Positions 1 through 12,278 are shown, numbered from the stretch's first letter. The stretch is 62,000 nucleotides of DNA from Adiantum capillus-veneris (GCA_014529385.2 CM043971.1:58456209-58518208); one strand, 5' to 3'. The notes: generated by a model from the sequence alone, not told the origin. A program made the numbers and translations.

Positions 1-84
1 GTCTAAGTGCCTCACTAGGGCTGCTTGGTACTTGCTATCCTTGAACTGCAGCCTCCCCATGCCTGCACTTCAGCTTCCTTCCAT

Positions 85-225
85 GGACTGCCACTTACCA
101 TGCATGGACTCCAGTTGACTTGCATGGACCACTACCTGCCATTCATGGACTCCAGTTGACTTGCATGGACTTTGGACGACTAGCTGCCATGCATGGACTC
201 CATTTAACTTGCATGAGCCATCCGT
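85..225. repeat. Short imperfect tandem repeat
   Basis: A unit of about 40-50 bases containing CATGGACTCCAGTTGACTTG is repeated about three times, with variable spacers between the copies. The copies begin near 100, 142 and 189. It is a local minisatellite with no associated gene. Confidence 0.6.
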
Positions 226-1638
226 GTGTCCTGCCGTGCATGCTCCGCCAGATGCTAGGTGCCAATAGCCTTTCTCCTTTCTCTGCATCCTTATAGGCTA
301 TGGGTCGCCCTGCATGCTCTGCCAGCTTCCCTTCTCCTGGGCACCTTGCACATGTAGCTTCAAAAGCAACAAAAGCTCCTATAGCTTCTCAAGTGGTTCT
401 TGCAAGATCAACAAGCATATCAATTGCATTCAACACTTGCAGGTATCTAGCCATGTCCATGGTTATGGCCCATGGGCCAAATCAGCGACAGTTGCAGATC
501 AGCCCTGCAATGGCCAAAATTGGTGACAAAAAGCATGATGTTTCCAGCGATGCCTGCGTCTGTGTCGCAGAAAGCAATGGGGGAAGTTTGATTCCAAGTC
601 CAACCGAATGATTTTTGTCTGCTTCAATACTCTTTCCAAGGGCTTTTGAATTTATGATCCAGATAAGAAGGAGATCGTGGTAGGAGGGAGATCATGGTAA
701 GCCGAGTTGTGGTCTTTGATGAGCATATATTTTTAGAGGGGGCTTCTGCTCCGAAGTCTTTTGTATTATCCCAAGATTTGTCTCTTCTTGGTGATCCTGA
801 TGATGACTCTTCTCCTACGGGTGATGAGCTCTCTTCTGCGGTTCCTGCTCCTTAGGCTCGGGAAAGCAATGGATGGTCTTGGGATATGTAGTGGATGATG
901 GTTCTCATCACAGTACAAATGATGAGGAGGAAGTTCTAGTAGCTCTTGGGGAGGGGGGCAAACCCGTCGAGCTCCTGGAGTGGCTGCTGGATACATTGCA
1001 GGATGCTCGACCAGACTTTCCACCTGATTGGCATGCTGTGGTACTATGAGATGGGCCTGACGGTTGCAGAAAGTCGAGACAGATGGAGCTTTATTACAGG
1101 TGATCTATCCTCAGTTGAAAAGGACAGAGAATCCCTTACAATTGAGGAGGGGAGGTGTGATTTCAGCCTCTGATTAAGGAGAAGGATTTGTGGCTTTGTA
1201 GGACTTGGTGGTGTGATTTTAGCCCTGGCAGTTCCTTTGTGTAGTAAAAGCTTATGTTTATACCACCCTAGTACTTCGGGCTGCGCTACTGATCCAATTT
1301 CGGTGGAGAGTATGCACTATATTTACTGGTTTGGATCAAGAGATGGAAATTTGATGACTCTCCTCTTAACAGACATTTGAATGCCTGAATTGGATCCTAG
1401 TCCCAGAGTACTAGAGGCAGTGTGCTATATGTGATGGTGGAGGTTGCGTATGCAAATACAGTATTGTAATGAGCCTTTTCAATGTGAATCTATGAAATAT
1501 GTAGCTGTGTGGAACTCATCTCATAGGCCTTGTTCCCACATGTCTTTCTGGTCACAATTCCCAACAATATTGATACCTAGACACCCACTCTGACACTGAT
1601 ATGTCAGTAGGGAGGCCGTAGTATTGAGGCATTAATAT

Positions 1639-1694
1639 GCATGATGGAGCTAATGATCATTTTGTCAAGTGGCGGATGACTACCGGTAGTCTCT
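1639..1694 (+). repeat. Paralogous copy of the element A target site
   Basis: This segment begins GCATGATGGAGCT and continues through GACTACC. It aligns with the two flanks of element A when these are joined: 2381-2402 on the left and 20543-20572 on the right. It therefore looks like an unoccupied, diverged copy of the host sequence into which A inserted, about 740 bases to the left. The alignment is short with several mismatches, so it supports but does not prove the insertion model. Confidence 0.5.
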
Positions 1695-2402
1695 AACTTG
1701 TGTTCTAGTGGTGATTTGGGGCTTCCTAGATTCGTCTTTGTGCTATTGCTCCGAAAGTACACAATTCCACACGGGATGGCCTTGTCAATTGGACTCCCAA
1801 CTTCCTAGTCAAACCAAGGCTCTAATGTGTGTGGATGAAGTTCTTCAAGCTCAAATCATCTCAGTAGGTAGGAAATCAGTCGTACAATCTCTACATATAG
1901 GCTTAAAGATTGGTTTAGTGAGAGGTGAGATTTTTATTTGGGCACTAGTAGTGTTTCTTCATGGTGGCTTGTACATGAAGATTTTCACTATAACCATATT
2001 ACGATGACCACCATCTGACTTGTCTTAAAAACCGGAGCTCTGCATCTGTGCTAATGTCCTCTTTAGGCTTGGGAGTCGCAATGGACCCTTGATCTAATAT
2101 TAAAATGTAGGAGACAAACATACAAAATGCGTCTTTAAACATTTTTAAAGATTCTCTTTTTGCTAAGGTGATAGTTTACTGTATCTAGAAGGTGACTAGC
2201 ATTTCCAGTTCCTTTAATTTCAACACAGAGAGCTCCAATGTATGGTATGAGAGAGTATCTAAAACATCGTGTGTGTGTGTGTGGGTGGTGTGGGAGCATA
2301 TATTAGCACCTAGTTCTATACACACTATTGGGAACTGACGACACTAGTGGGGATGTGGTAGTGTTTTTAGTCAATACTAAGCATGATGGAGCTCATGGTT
2401 AT

Positions 2403-3821
2403 TGTCACCAGCGTGTGACTACTATCTATCCTTTTTGTTGATTTCTTTCTTATTATTTATTCATTTTCACTTTTTGGAAGCACCCCTCGGGAAATCTAAC
2501 TGCCCTGCATTGCATAGCTAGTGTGGAACTGTTCAGAGGGAGTCCAGGCCTGAGGACAAGAGAGCACTAAGGTTGGACAAGGACTGACCAACCAAAGTGG
2601 AATCCTTTGCTACAGGAGCTACATTTCAGTTCTTGGTGTGGCTGCAGTGTACAAAGAGGGTCAGATGACCTAGAAAGATACAATGGCAGCATCTCCTAAA
2701 ATTTAGGGAACTGCTATTTTGGGACCTGAAAATGTGTTCGCGTCATTACCTCCGGAATGACAAGAGGAACATTTTATTTCTCTGCTGCCAAGTCAACTGA
2801 CGCACCAGTTGAGATATTTTTAGCCCAGTTGGCCAAAATCGGAAACTGGGCGAGGTGTCACTCTGTGAACATTTCTGCTACTCCTGCCAGAGAAGGGGGC
2901 GCCTAAAATGAGAGAGGAGGCTGATTTGCAGTTTTTGTCACAGGTTAAGAACTATGGAGTGCTTCCTTTCCCTCTTATGTACAGTGCGGTGCGAGGAGTG
3001 ATGCCCTGCACGCTACGCACTGCCCTCTCTCTCCCCTATGGCAGTATCTTATGCCCCTCTAGTGGGCTTTTCAATTGACCAATGTACAGTTGTGTGGGTT
3101 CATGCGCGAAATCCGAGGCAAGAGCCTCTTGCACAGGTACTGGATTAGCTAGCGGCTAATCCCCCGCAGGTACAGGTGATTCGGAGAGGTTTCACGTCCG
3201 AAATCTCATCCGATTCAAAGGGCAAGTAGCCCTATAGGTGCGGGAGCTCGAGGACTTGCTACGGATGCGACTGGCACGCGAAACGGAGCCCGAAACAGTA
3301 AATTACAGCCTGCTGTGTATTTTTGCAGGTTTAGGGTTTTGGCCCTAAACGGACCCTAATACCCCCAGGAGGTTCGGGGACGCGAGGGGACCGCTGTATA
3401 GGTGATCAGGCGCATTTTCCGGGCTGAAAACAGAGAATTCAGCCTGCTACAGATTCTCGCCAGGTTTTGCAAAGTGCCCGTATGTGTCGGGAAAGTCTGT
3501 AAAGGATCCTAGTACATTTATGCTGCCGAAGTCGGCTTGGAACAGTTGAAATTCAGCCAAGCTTGTGCGGGGCAGCTTGTAGGGAACCATAGCGTTTATT
3601 CCCTCTTTTAAACAATAAAGAATTACCGAAAGGGGCGCTTAAGTTAGGGGTCAATCTGGTGTCGGTCTTCTCATACAGGTGCAATCTAGCAGCCTGTATC
3701 CCTTTCCCCTTTGTTGTGTCTTGAAAGTACAGGTAAAGTGGGCGACAAATTAAATGGGTGAAAGCAAATAAGGTTTAAGTTTAAAGTCTACCGTCCTTTT
3801 TGAAAGTACAGGCCGGTTTCA
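2403..3821 (+). repeat. 5' LTR of element A
   Basis: It starts TGTCACCAGCG and ends GGCCGGTTTCA, matching the 3' LTR at 19100-20542 along its length. A second match in reverse orientation is the LTR of A' at 14760-16235. The following bases, TGGTTCCATTGTCGGG (3822-3837), lie where a primer-binding site should be. They begin with the expected TGG, but I could not assign the tRNA. Confidence 0.85.
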
Positions 3822-3926
3822 TGGTTCCATTGTCGGGATTAAATCACTTTTTCCCATAGAAGTGAGCCTTGGTCAGTTGGGCTTGAAGCACAGGGGATCA
3901 TAGACTAGACACAGGGAATTGCAATT

Positions 3927-5030
3927 ATGGCTGACAGACTAGATGATGTGACTGAAGAGGTTTCCTCTTCGCAGGGTCAACAGACACATGAAGTGGGGGA
4001 GTCTTCAAGACCACCGCAGACGGATGATGATATATTCAGGACCCAGTTGGTTAGTGTTGTGGCTATGTTCACCCGAGGTTTTTAGCCTTTCTGCAACCTC
4101 CTCTTCCGTCTCAGCAAGTTGGGTCACTGGATCATATTCAAAAGCCTGTTAAGGCTCAAGCACAGGTGATTCATACTGCAGAGTCAATGGAAACACCTGT
4201 ACACTTGATGGAGAACATGCAGTCTCCACAACCTGTGCCGAAGGTGCAAGAACAGGTGGCTGAAATGCCAGTCTTTCAAGCTGTACCAGTTCAGCCAGCC
4301 ACCTTTCGGCAGCCTATAGCTAGTTCTAATGGGCAGGGAAGCAACCTACAGGCTATGCAACAAGTCTTCCCACCACCTTCAGTACACCCTGGCTATTTTG
4401 GAGGTGGATCGGTATTCCAGAGCATGGCTGGTCATGCACTTGGAAATCAGTTTTACATGCGAGGAACATTGTTTGGGGGTGCTCAAATGATGATGCCTAA
4501 CCCCATGTATGGTGTCATTGGCATGCAACCAGGGTTTCAAAGCACTCAATGCCAATTTGGGATGCCACATGCAAATTTTGGTATGGTTGGAATTACCAAT
4601 CAACAACCAAATATGGCATATCCAGGTCAACTTAATAGCGGCCAAGGAACACAAATGAACCCTAACAGTGTTCCCATGTTTCACTCACTTCCATATGACA
4701 CTTAACGCCGCTGGAGAAGCCAACTCCGTACAAAGGTGGCAAAGGTGTGACATTCACGACCTTTATAGGGTTTGATGACAGGAAGAAGGCTCTCTCATTC
4801 CTCTAGCAGTTTGACAAGGCCTATGCCGGGGGAAACTTTACAGAGGCTTCAAAGGTCCGCAAGGCAGCCACTTTCTCGACAGGGAATGCGGGACAATGGT
4901 GGACAACTTTATTGCTTCAAGGGCAAGCTCCGTCCACATGGATTTACTTCAAGCAGATTTTTGCAGCAGCATGGTTATCTGATGACTTTGAAGCAGAGGT
5001 CATGACAGAATGGCACCAACTTAATGCTGC
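3927..5030 (+). pseudogene. gag fragment of element A
   Basis: This is the N-terminal part of the Gag precursor. The start (M-A-D-R-L-D-D-V) matches the Gag start of A' at 14651. Compared with A', it has a deletion of roughly 17-19 bases near 4073, which shifts the frame. The main open stretch is 4166-4705 (Q/P/M-rich linker), a one-base loss near 4701 breaks it again, and the Gag core resumes in another frame. The match to A' stops at the peptide WHQLNA around 5030, inside the Gag core domain, exactly where unrelated sequence (element B) begins. The zinc knuckle and protease are absent. Confidence 0.8.
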
Positions 5031-6345
5031 TGTTGCTAATTGGACTATTTTCTTTTTTTTAATGATTAATCTCTTTTTTAGGATATTTTATTGTGTGCAC
5101 TAAGAACTGTTAAAAGATTGTAGCTACAGGAACTGCCATCAAGAATGGACAACTCTGATGTGTCATTTGATGGGTGACGGTAAACATCGCGAAGGAGTTT
5201 CCGTGAGTTCGGTGGAACGGGCCGGGTTACAAGTGCCCCTGATGCGTCACATGATGGGTGACGGGTGCATTAGTAAGGGGGCATCCCGTAGGCTAAGGAG
5301 GAAATCCGAACTGAGTAAGAAAATACGCGTAAGAACGCAAGCACAAGAATAAAGATGGGTTCAATGAAGCTTTTTACGAAAAGCAAGAACAGTCGCGGGA
5401 GGGCAGATGTTTTCCCGCGAGGAGTCTGTGTCTACATTGCATCTGTGGCGTGTCCTGCACCCGGGGACGCCTGGAATGTGTTCGTGTAGCATTGTTTTCA
5501 CTAACTGAGTGAGTTTTTAAAGTTTGAACAAGTTTACACTTTATTTTATAAATTGGCCGATCACTTTTAAGTGACTAGCCCTTTTATTAATAAAATAAAG
5601 CAAGGCTCTTATTAAAAAAAAAAGCCAGCGCTAAAAGCTACGCAGGGGGCTGAAATCTCTCTCTCTCTCTCTCTCTCTCTCTAGAAAGCGCCAGAATCAG
5701 CGATTCTTCTCTCCTCTCTCTAGGGCGCCAGGGCTCTGCTTTTTCGGCTGCTATTCCAGCCGGGTGCAGGGTCTATAAAAGGGCAGCAAGCGTTCAGTTT
5801 TTGGAGAGGCCGGGAGCAGCAGAAAGTGCTAGCGTTGGGATTCTGGAGCAGAGGTTGGCGACAGAAACGGCAAGTGTTCGTGTGACGACTGAGTACGGAG
5901 GTCGCTTTTCCGAGCAAGGGCGACAGGTATAAGGTGTTGATACGCATTGAGAATTATTGCTTTGTGTGGTTTGTTTTGCAGGAATCTCCCGTCTTACGGG
6001 AAAGCCCTTTACGGGAAGTACGGCTTTACGTCTAAGTCCCTTACGGGAAAGTATGGCTTCGCGCCTAAGTCCCTTACGGGAAGGAACGGCCTTGCGCCCA
6101 AGCCCTTTACGAGAAAGCACGACCTTCGGGTCTAAGATTACAGAACGGAGGGGTTTCCTCGGGTTCTCGTGCTTGTATAAGAATTCTCCCTGAATAAAGA
6201 ATACTCTTAACGGGGGGGGGGGGGGGGGGGGACCAGCCCATCTTGTGGTCCCCAATACTGCGTCGATCTTCTCCTTCTCTCCCTTTTGCAAAGTATTTTA
6301 TTTTTCAGATTTCTAAGTGCTCGTGTACGCTCCCGTTTTGTGACA
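5031..6345 (+). repeat. Probable 5' LTR of element B
   Basis: The right end is set by a CA at 6344-6345, one base before the primer-binding site. The left end is placed at the TG at 5031, where similarity to A' gag ends; this is inference because no 3' LTR survives for comparison. Inside are a TATA box (TATAAAAG, 5774-5781), a (CT)n run (5657-5682), four imperfect 33-base repeats (about 5987-6135) and a run of about 20 G (6212-6231). The TATA position suggests transcription starts near 5805. Confidence 0.5.
5987..6135 (+). repeat. Four imperfect 33-base repeats in the LTR of B
   Basis: The unit centres on CCTAAGTCCCTTACGGGAA and recurs every 33 bases with decreasing similarity. It lies downstream of the TATA box in the transcribed part of the LTR. 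As 33 is a multiple of three, the stretch stays open (5947-6135, repeated YGFxxKSLTGK-like peptide), but I see no sign that this peptide is real. Confidence 0.7.
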
Positions 6346-6346
6346 G

Positions 6347-6358
6347 TGGTATCAGAGC
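6347..6358 (+). other. Primer-binding site of element B (initiator-Met tRNA)
   Basis: TGGTATCAGAGC follows the LTR end after one base. It is complementary to the 3' end of plant initiator methionine tRNA, the usual primer for reverse transcription in copia and many Ty3 lineages. Confidence 0.85.
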
Positions 6359-6406
6359 TCGGACTCCTCTCTTTCTCTGCAAAGAAGGACGATTCCGAGA
6401 AGAACC

Positions 6407-7789
6407 ATGTCGGGCCAAGGGAGAAGCGTTGAAGAGGAGCTTCAACAAGTGCAAGCTCAGCTTGCGGATTTGCAACAAATCTTACTGTTGCCAGACGTCC
6501 AAAAAGCTCTTGGGCGGAATGAAGAAAACGAATGGAACTGATGCAGCCAAGCATCCAGACAACACTGTTGGCGTGAGACCACAGGAGGAAAGAGAACTGT
6601 TGGCGTGAGACCACAAGAGGAAAGAGAAGAAGAACGTGCCGAGGTGCACAAAGGATCTTCGGATCGGAATGAACGACCTACTCCAAGGAAAGGCCAGGAA
6701 AAAGCGCTCTCTTTGCTAGACGAGAGCAAGGACATCTCTATCTCATCTCCATCCTACTCTCCTGATTATACTTCTACTTCTCGATCATCTCGTCAGAAGA
6801 AGGAAGCCACTACTGTTACTACCCTACATCAACCTAAAGATAAGCCTCGATTCAAGAAGCATGGTCGCAAGTCTCAACATCGCATGAGAGTCTTCAAATC
6901 GGGCGACAAGGACATCAAGTTCGAAACCTACAATGGACGGAGAGATATCTCCAAAGCACTGTCCTTCATCAGACAGTTTGAAGTCGCCTTTACCAATGGG
7001 CACTTCACAGAAAGATCCAAATTGCGCCATGTGGGGATGCACCTTAAGGAAACGGCAAGTAATTGGTGGTTAGCCAAGATTCTGGAAGGTTCTCATGCCA
7101 GAACTTGGGAGAGATTCAAATCTGAATTTTATGAACAGTTTCTTCCGCCTGACTTCGAGCAAGACATACAGAAGGAATGGGATTGGCTCGCCCAGAAGGA
7201 ACATGAGAGAGTAACGACCTATGTGGACAAGTATTGGTCGGTTCTTCTGAAGGTCACTCCCTTCATGAAGATTGCTGACGAGGAAAAGAAACGAAAGTTC
7301 GAAGCGGGTCTCCAACCGCAGCTTCGACAGAGTATGAAAGTGTATCCGCATGACACTCTTCAGAGGATGATGGAGTCAGCAATCATTGCTGAGGATTTGC
7401 ACTCAACTGGGACGCCCAAAAAAATGGAGCATAGCACTTACCGTGCGAGACAAAGAGGGGTCTACGATGACGAAGGGGACCAAGGAAGAAAACGTCCTCC
7501 ATTATGGGACTATGATCATTCTAAGAAGCCAGAGGGCAATGGCAAGCGAACTAAGTATCTTTCTCCTACTCAACTTCAAACCTTCAGAGAGGAAGGAAGA
7601 TGCTTCTACTGTGGCGAGAAAGGACATATGAAACCGGATTGCCCGTTAAAGCAGCAACGACAAGAACAAGCCTCTACGAGGCAAGAGAAAGCAAGGAAGG
7701 AACCCGCACCACCAAGCTCGAACTCAATTCCAGATGTTCAAGGAAACACAGAAACGGAGAAAGGGAAGCGTCAACTTCTGAAGGGCTAG
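6407..7789 (+). pseudogene. gag of element B
   Basis: The start is set by ATG at 6407 (M-S-G-Q-G-R), followed by a coiled-coil-like EELQQVQAQLADLQQ segment. A TGA at 6539-6541 interrupts the frame. The true frame appears to slip there and is brought back by a 32-base tandem duplication (copies starting near 6566 and 6598). From 6605 the frame is open for 394 codons. It has a basic/serine-rich linker, the retrotransposon Gag core (F-x-G-x-K-like start through WWLAKILEG and WERFKSEFYEQF), and a zinc knuckle CFYCGEKGHMKPDC (CX2CX4HX4C) near 7603-7644. The frame ends in TAG at 7787-7789 and pol follows in the same frame. It is non-functional as it stands unless the upstream break is bypassed. Confidence 0.85.
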
Positions 7790-9440
7790 GGGTCTTTGAA
7801 CAACCAGCGAGTACTGATTCTTTATGATCCAGGATCCACGGATAACTTCATCTCCTTGGATACTGCGGAACGATTGTGCCTCACACCGGCTCAGCTTGGC
7901 ACACCGGTTACATCCGGATCGGCATTCGAGGGGTTGACAACCAATGCAACTCCCGTGCAAGGACAACTCAATCTTCGGATTGGCGAGTACAAGGACTGCG
8001 AATCATTTTTGATGGCACCCATCGAGGGATGTGATATCATCTTGGGTATGCCATGGCACTTCCACATGACACCTATTCCTGATTATGTGAAAAAGACCCT
8101 CACTTTTGATCATGGGGGTAAGAAAATAAAGATTCATGCTGATGCAGGAGATTGGCAGTTCCCAATTGTAAGCCATATCTCCATTAAGAAAGAAATGAAG
8201 AAGTGTGTTTCTGCTTACTTGATTTTTGCACGTGAGAAGGATAAAACTAGTAGGGACTCTCTCTCTAGTCTGGAAATTAAGCGTCTTCAATTTATTGAAA
8301 AGTACAAAGATTGTTTCACGGAAACACTTCCCGATGAACTCTCTCCGGTACGCCCTGAAGATCACCGCATAGATCTCATACCGGGTAGCTTGCCTCCCAA
8401 TCAACCCCCTTATCGGGTAAGTCTTGCTCAGCAAGAGGAAATTTTGAAGCAAGTCAACGAGCCTCTAGAGAAAGGGTTAGTACAACCAAGTGCTTCACCC
8501 TACTGCTCTCCAGTTCTACCGGTGCAGAAGAAAGATGGCACGTTTCTAATGTGCATAGACTATAGGTCTTTAAACAAGATCACGATCAAGAATTGCTTTC
8601 CGATCCCTCGGATTGATGATATACTTAATAAGTTGTAGGGTGCAAGTGTTTTTAGTCGCATAGACCTAAAGAGTGGGTATCATTAGATACGGATCGCCCC
8701 TGAGGATGTCCATAAGATTGCTTTCCGCACAACCTTTGGACTATATGAATTTTTGGTAATGCCTTTCGGCTTGACCAATGCTCCTGCGACCTTCAATCGC
8801 ATGATGGACCACATTTTCAGCCCGTATCAAGCTTTTACGGGAGTATTCTTTGACGACATGCTCATCTTCTCTCAGTCAGAAGAGGAACATCAGAAGCACT
8901 TGGACTTAGTGTTTCAAGAATTGCGAAAGCATGAGTTGCATGTGAATGCAAAGAAGAGCGAGTTCTTTCTCTCAGAGATACATTATCTCGGCCATATAGT
9001 CTCTCACAATCAAGTGAGTATGGATCCTGCCAATATCCGAGTGGTAGAAGATTGGCCTATTCCCACTACGGTACATGATGTACGTAGCTTCCTGGGATTA
9101 TGTTCGTATTATCGAAGGTTTGTCCGAGGATTTGCTCATGTAGCAGGACCCCTTCATGACTTGACAAAGAAGAAGATTCCTTTCAGATGGGGATCGAGAC
9201 AACAAGGAGCTTTTGATCGGCTCAAGTACTTGCTAAGCCATGGACCTATTTTGATAGTGCCTGGCTGAAGGAAACCATTTGAGGTTCACTGCGATGCTTC
9301 AGGCGATTGCATCGGAGCAGTGTTAAACCAAGAAGGCCATGCAGTGGCCTACGAAAGCAGACGGCTTAAGGATGCAGAGTTGCATGCATCAATCTACGAA
9401 AAGGAACTCACGGTTGTGATTCACGCCTTATCCAACTTGG
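7790..9440 (+). pseudogene. pol of element B: protease, RT and part of RNase H
   Basis: Protease begins near 7805 with the active-site stretch [12 protein letters not shown], in which the common DSG is DPG. Reverse transcriptase follows: [27 protein letters not shown], then MPFGLTNAPATFNRMM and the catalytic FFDD at about 8849-8860. RNase H starts with FEVHCDAS (about 9280). In-frame stops lie at 8636-8638 (TAG), near 8685 (TAG in YH-stop-IRI) and at 9266-9268 (TGA). The two TAGs are in positions where relatives have a CAG- or GAG-type codon. The frame is lost near 9440 at the junction with reversed A' sequence, so the rest of RNase H and all of integrase are missing. Confidence 0.85.
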
Positions 9441-9589
9441 ACATTCCATAAGAGCAATTGCCAAACTGACAATCTGTACAGCTCTAACATTCATGTAACA
9501 GGTATTTGATTTGAGCTCACTTTAAATACCATGTACATCATTTGTTTCAGAAGCCATTGTCACACTGACAATCCATATAGCTTTGAAAC

Positions 9590-12278
9590 TCAAGGGATCA
9601 AGGTAGGTTGCAAATCGAAGGCTTTTAGGTAAAGTGATAACACAGTTGGTGACTCTGCAAGTTCACCTTCTTCCATCCACTTAGCATCCATTGGTGGATA
9701 GTTTCTGAACTTTACCAAGTAACGCCTAGCAACCTTGCCTTTCACTTTCCTTTCTTTGTATGCCAAAATCTGTTCACGGACCAAGATCTCGTCAAGTTCC
9801 TCGACTTCCGACTGATCTTCAGCTGGCATATCTTCTGGCACATCACCCACATAGGGTCTGAGAAGATTCACATGAAACGCATTGTGAATCTTCCAACTGT
9901 CAGGCAATTTCAGCCTATATGCAACATCACTGATTATGTCGCATACTTGAAAAGGCCCATAGTAACGCATGCTGAGCTTTGGAAACAGTCTTTCCTTGCC
10001 CTTCATCTTCTTTAACCTTGTCTTTTCAAAGCGTAAAAGCACCCAATCACCAAGTGAATATACCACTTCACGACGGTGACGATCAGCTGCTTTCTTTTGC
10101 TTTGCTTGAGTCCTTTCTAAGGCCACTTTGACCTTCTTGTACATTTCATCCATGTCCTGAACATACTTATCTGCTTCAAATATCTTGTCCTTTGTATGCA
10201 GTATGGGAGGAACTTTCTTGCCACCTTCAACTATCTCAAAAGGTGCCTTGCCAGTTGATGAATGCACTGTATTATTGTATGCATACTCCACCAATGGCAA
10301 ATACTGCTGCCACTTTCCTTTATGCTCTGACACATAGCACTTCAGCATATCTAGGACAGTAATTTGCCTCTTCTGACTGCCCATCTGTTTGAGGATGAAA
10401 TGACGAAGAGAAATTGAGCGTTGTGCCCATATTCTCAAACAAGCCTCTCCAGAACAAACTTGTCATGCGTGGATCACGGTCGCTAACAATCGACTGTGGC
10501 ATGCCATGATACTTGAAAATATTGCTCATAAACAAGCGTGCCATCTGATCTGGCTTTATCTTCTTCTTGACAGGAATAAAATGAGCGTGTTTACTGAATC
10601 TGCAAATAATGGTCCAAATACCATCGTTTCCTGTCTGCGTTCTCGGAAGATCAAAGATAAAATCCATAGCAATACTTTCCCATGGTTTATCTGGAATAGG
10701 TAGTGGTTGCAATAACCCTGGTGCCTTTTGCCTGTCAAACTTGACCTTTTGGCATATTAGGCATTCTCGCACAAAGGCATCCACATCCCTTCTCAATGTA
10801 GGCCAATAGAAGAATGTCTCAACCGCTTTAACTGTCGCATCAATACCACGATACCCTGCATACGGTGGGACATGACTCTCTTCCATCACTTTGCGTCGCA
10901 ATGGCTTTGTGACACACAATCTGCCATGCATCATCATGAACCCATCTTTGAGAAGATAGTGTTCATGACGTTGTCCATCCATTAGTTGCTTGAAGACCCT
11001 TGCAAAATTTTCATCATTTGCATACTGTTCTCTCATATCATCAAGTTCATGATGATAAGGAATCGACGCAGCTGAAATTTGTGGCTTCCTTGACAAGGCA
11101 TCAGCCACAACGTTCTTCTTGCCTTCCACATGCACAATCTGAAAATGGAACATGGACAAGATATTTGCCCATCGCATATGCTTCTCAGATAACTTTGTTT
11201 GTGTCAAGAAGTATCGCAAGGTCTGATGATCCGTTTGGACAACGAAATCTGCACCTAGCAGGTAGTGTTTCCAACTTAAGAGCGCATGAATCAGAGCCAG
11301 TAACTCTTTCTCATAGACCTGCATGGTCATCTCTGGCCGTTGCAAAATTCTGCTCTCATAGGCTACTACCCTGCCATCTTGCATTAGCACTGCACCAATG
11401 CTACTACCACAGGCATCACACTCGACCACAAATGACTTCCTAAGATCTGGCAACACAATGACTGGATCTGAAGTCATCTTTTCCTTTAAGAGATTAAAAG
11501 CTGAAATCTCTTTCTGTGTCCATCTAAAGGTGACTGCCTTCTTTTGAAGAGCATGTAAAGGTGAAGCAATCTCAACGAAATTTTAGATAAACCTTCTGTA
11601 ATAGGAGCATAGTCCCAAGAAGCTTCGGACATCGTGCACCGTTTTCAAATCTGGCCATGACTTGATCGCTTCAGCTTTAGTAGGATATATTCTGACACCA
11701 TCCTTTGAGACAATGTGTCCGAGAAAATGAATCTCTTCCAGAAAAAATTCACTTTTCTTTGCATTGATGAGCAACCTATGACTGCGTAGCTCTTTGAACA
11801 CAATGGCCAAGTGATGCCTATGCTCCTCTTCATTCTTTGAGTAGACTATCATGTCATCAAAGAATGTACCAACAAACTGCTGGTGTGGACGGAAAATTCT
11901 GTCCATCATCCTATTGAACGTAGCAGGAGCATTTGTGAGACCAAAGGGCATCACTAAAAATTCGTAAAGGCCAAACGTCGTTCTAAAAGCAGTCTTGTGC
12001 ACATCCTCTGATCTAATGCGGATCTGATGGTACCCACTCTTTAGATCTATCCAGCTAAACATAGCTGCTCCTTCTAATTTGTCCATAATATCATCAATTC
12101 TAGGTATAGGGAACCTATTCTTGATGTTATTCTTGTTCAGTGCACGGTAGTCGATGCACATACACCATGAGCCATCCTTTTTCTGCACCAACAACACTCG
12201 AGAACAGAATGGATATGAACTGGGCTGAATCAGCCCCTTTTCTAACAGCTCCTGAACTTGGCCCATTATCTCTTTCTG
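9590..12278 (-). pseudogene. pol of A': RT, RNase H, integrase and chromodomain
   Basis: Reverse transcriptase (12266-11583) shows [42 protein letters not shown] and FFDDM. It ends in a stop after LCSYYRRFI. RNase H (from about 11440) has CDACGSSIGAVL and TDHQTLRYFL. Integrase has the H-H-C-C zinc site (C-L-I-C-Q-K) and DDE residues in MDFIFDLP, SDRDPRM and DGQSEE. A +1 shift near 10360-10400 moves the rest into another frame: the integrase C-terminus, the GDWVLLR and HVNLLRPY motifs, and a chromodomain (about 9770-9640; ARRYLVKFRNYPP, AKWMEE). It is broken by a TAG upstream (12279-12281), the stop at 11583 and the shift. The same YYRRFI-stop occurs in A. Confidence 0.88.

Larger units (their letters stand above)
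1..2402. other. Left host flank without a recognised gene
   Basis: No open frame here resembles a family I recognise. The longest frame, 300-611 (+, 103 codons), has no clear domain and lacks convincing splice context. The stretch 685-850 (+) can be read as a fragment with a VVFDE-like peptide, which weakly recalls the region after a copia integrase, but this is too short to call. If the arogenate dehydratase exons at 20713-21127 belong to a gene running through this flank, its earlier exons should lie here or further left. I looked for the preceding ACT-domain exon (the segment ending in a D-I-N-L-T-K-like peptide) and did not find it. Confidence 0.5.
5031..9440 (+). mobile_element. Element B: Ty3 LTR retrotransposon, 3'-truncated
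   Basis: It contains a probable 5' LTR, a primer-binding site TGGTATCAGAGC (complementary to initiator-Met tRNA), gag with one zinc knuckle, and pol through part of RNase H. The reading stops abruptly near 9440 inside RNase H, where reversed sequence of the A family begins. There is therefore no integrase and no 3' LTR, and target-site duplications cannot be checked. It interrupts the gag of A at 5030, so it was inserted after A, or was carried in with A' by a compound rearrangement. Confidence 0.75.

Noticed and set aside
300-611. 103-codon frame as the plastid transit peptide or first exon of arogenate dehydratase
   Set aside because: No similarity to the enzyme could be seen and no splice path to 20713 was found.
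5987-6135. 33-base repeats as a CRISPR-like array
   Set aside because: Units are contiguous with no unique spacers and lie within a plant LTR.
5947-6193. Repeated 11-residue peptide in the LTR of B as a small repeat protein
   Set aside because: It arises from 33-base repeats in a transcribed LTR, in more than one frame, with no start context or conservation evidence.
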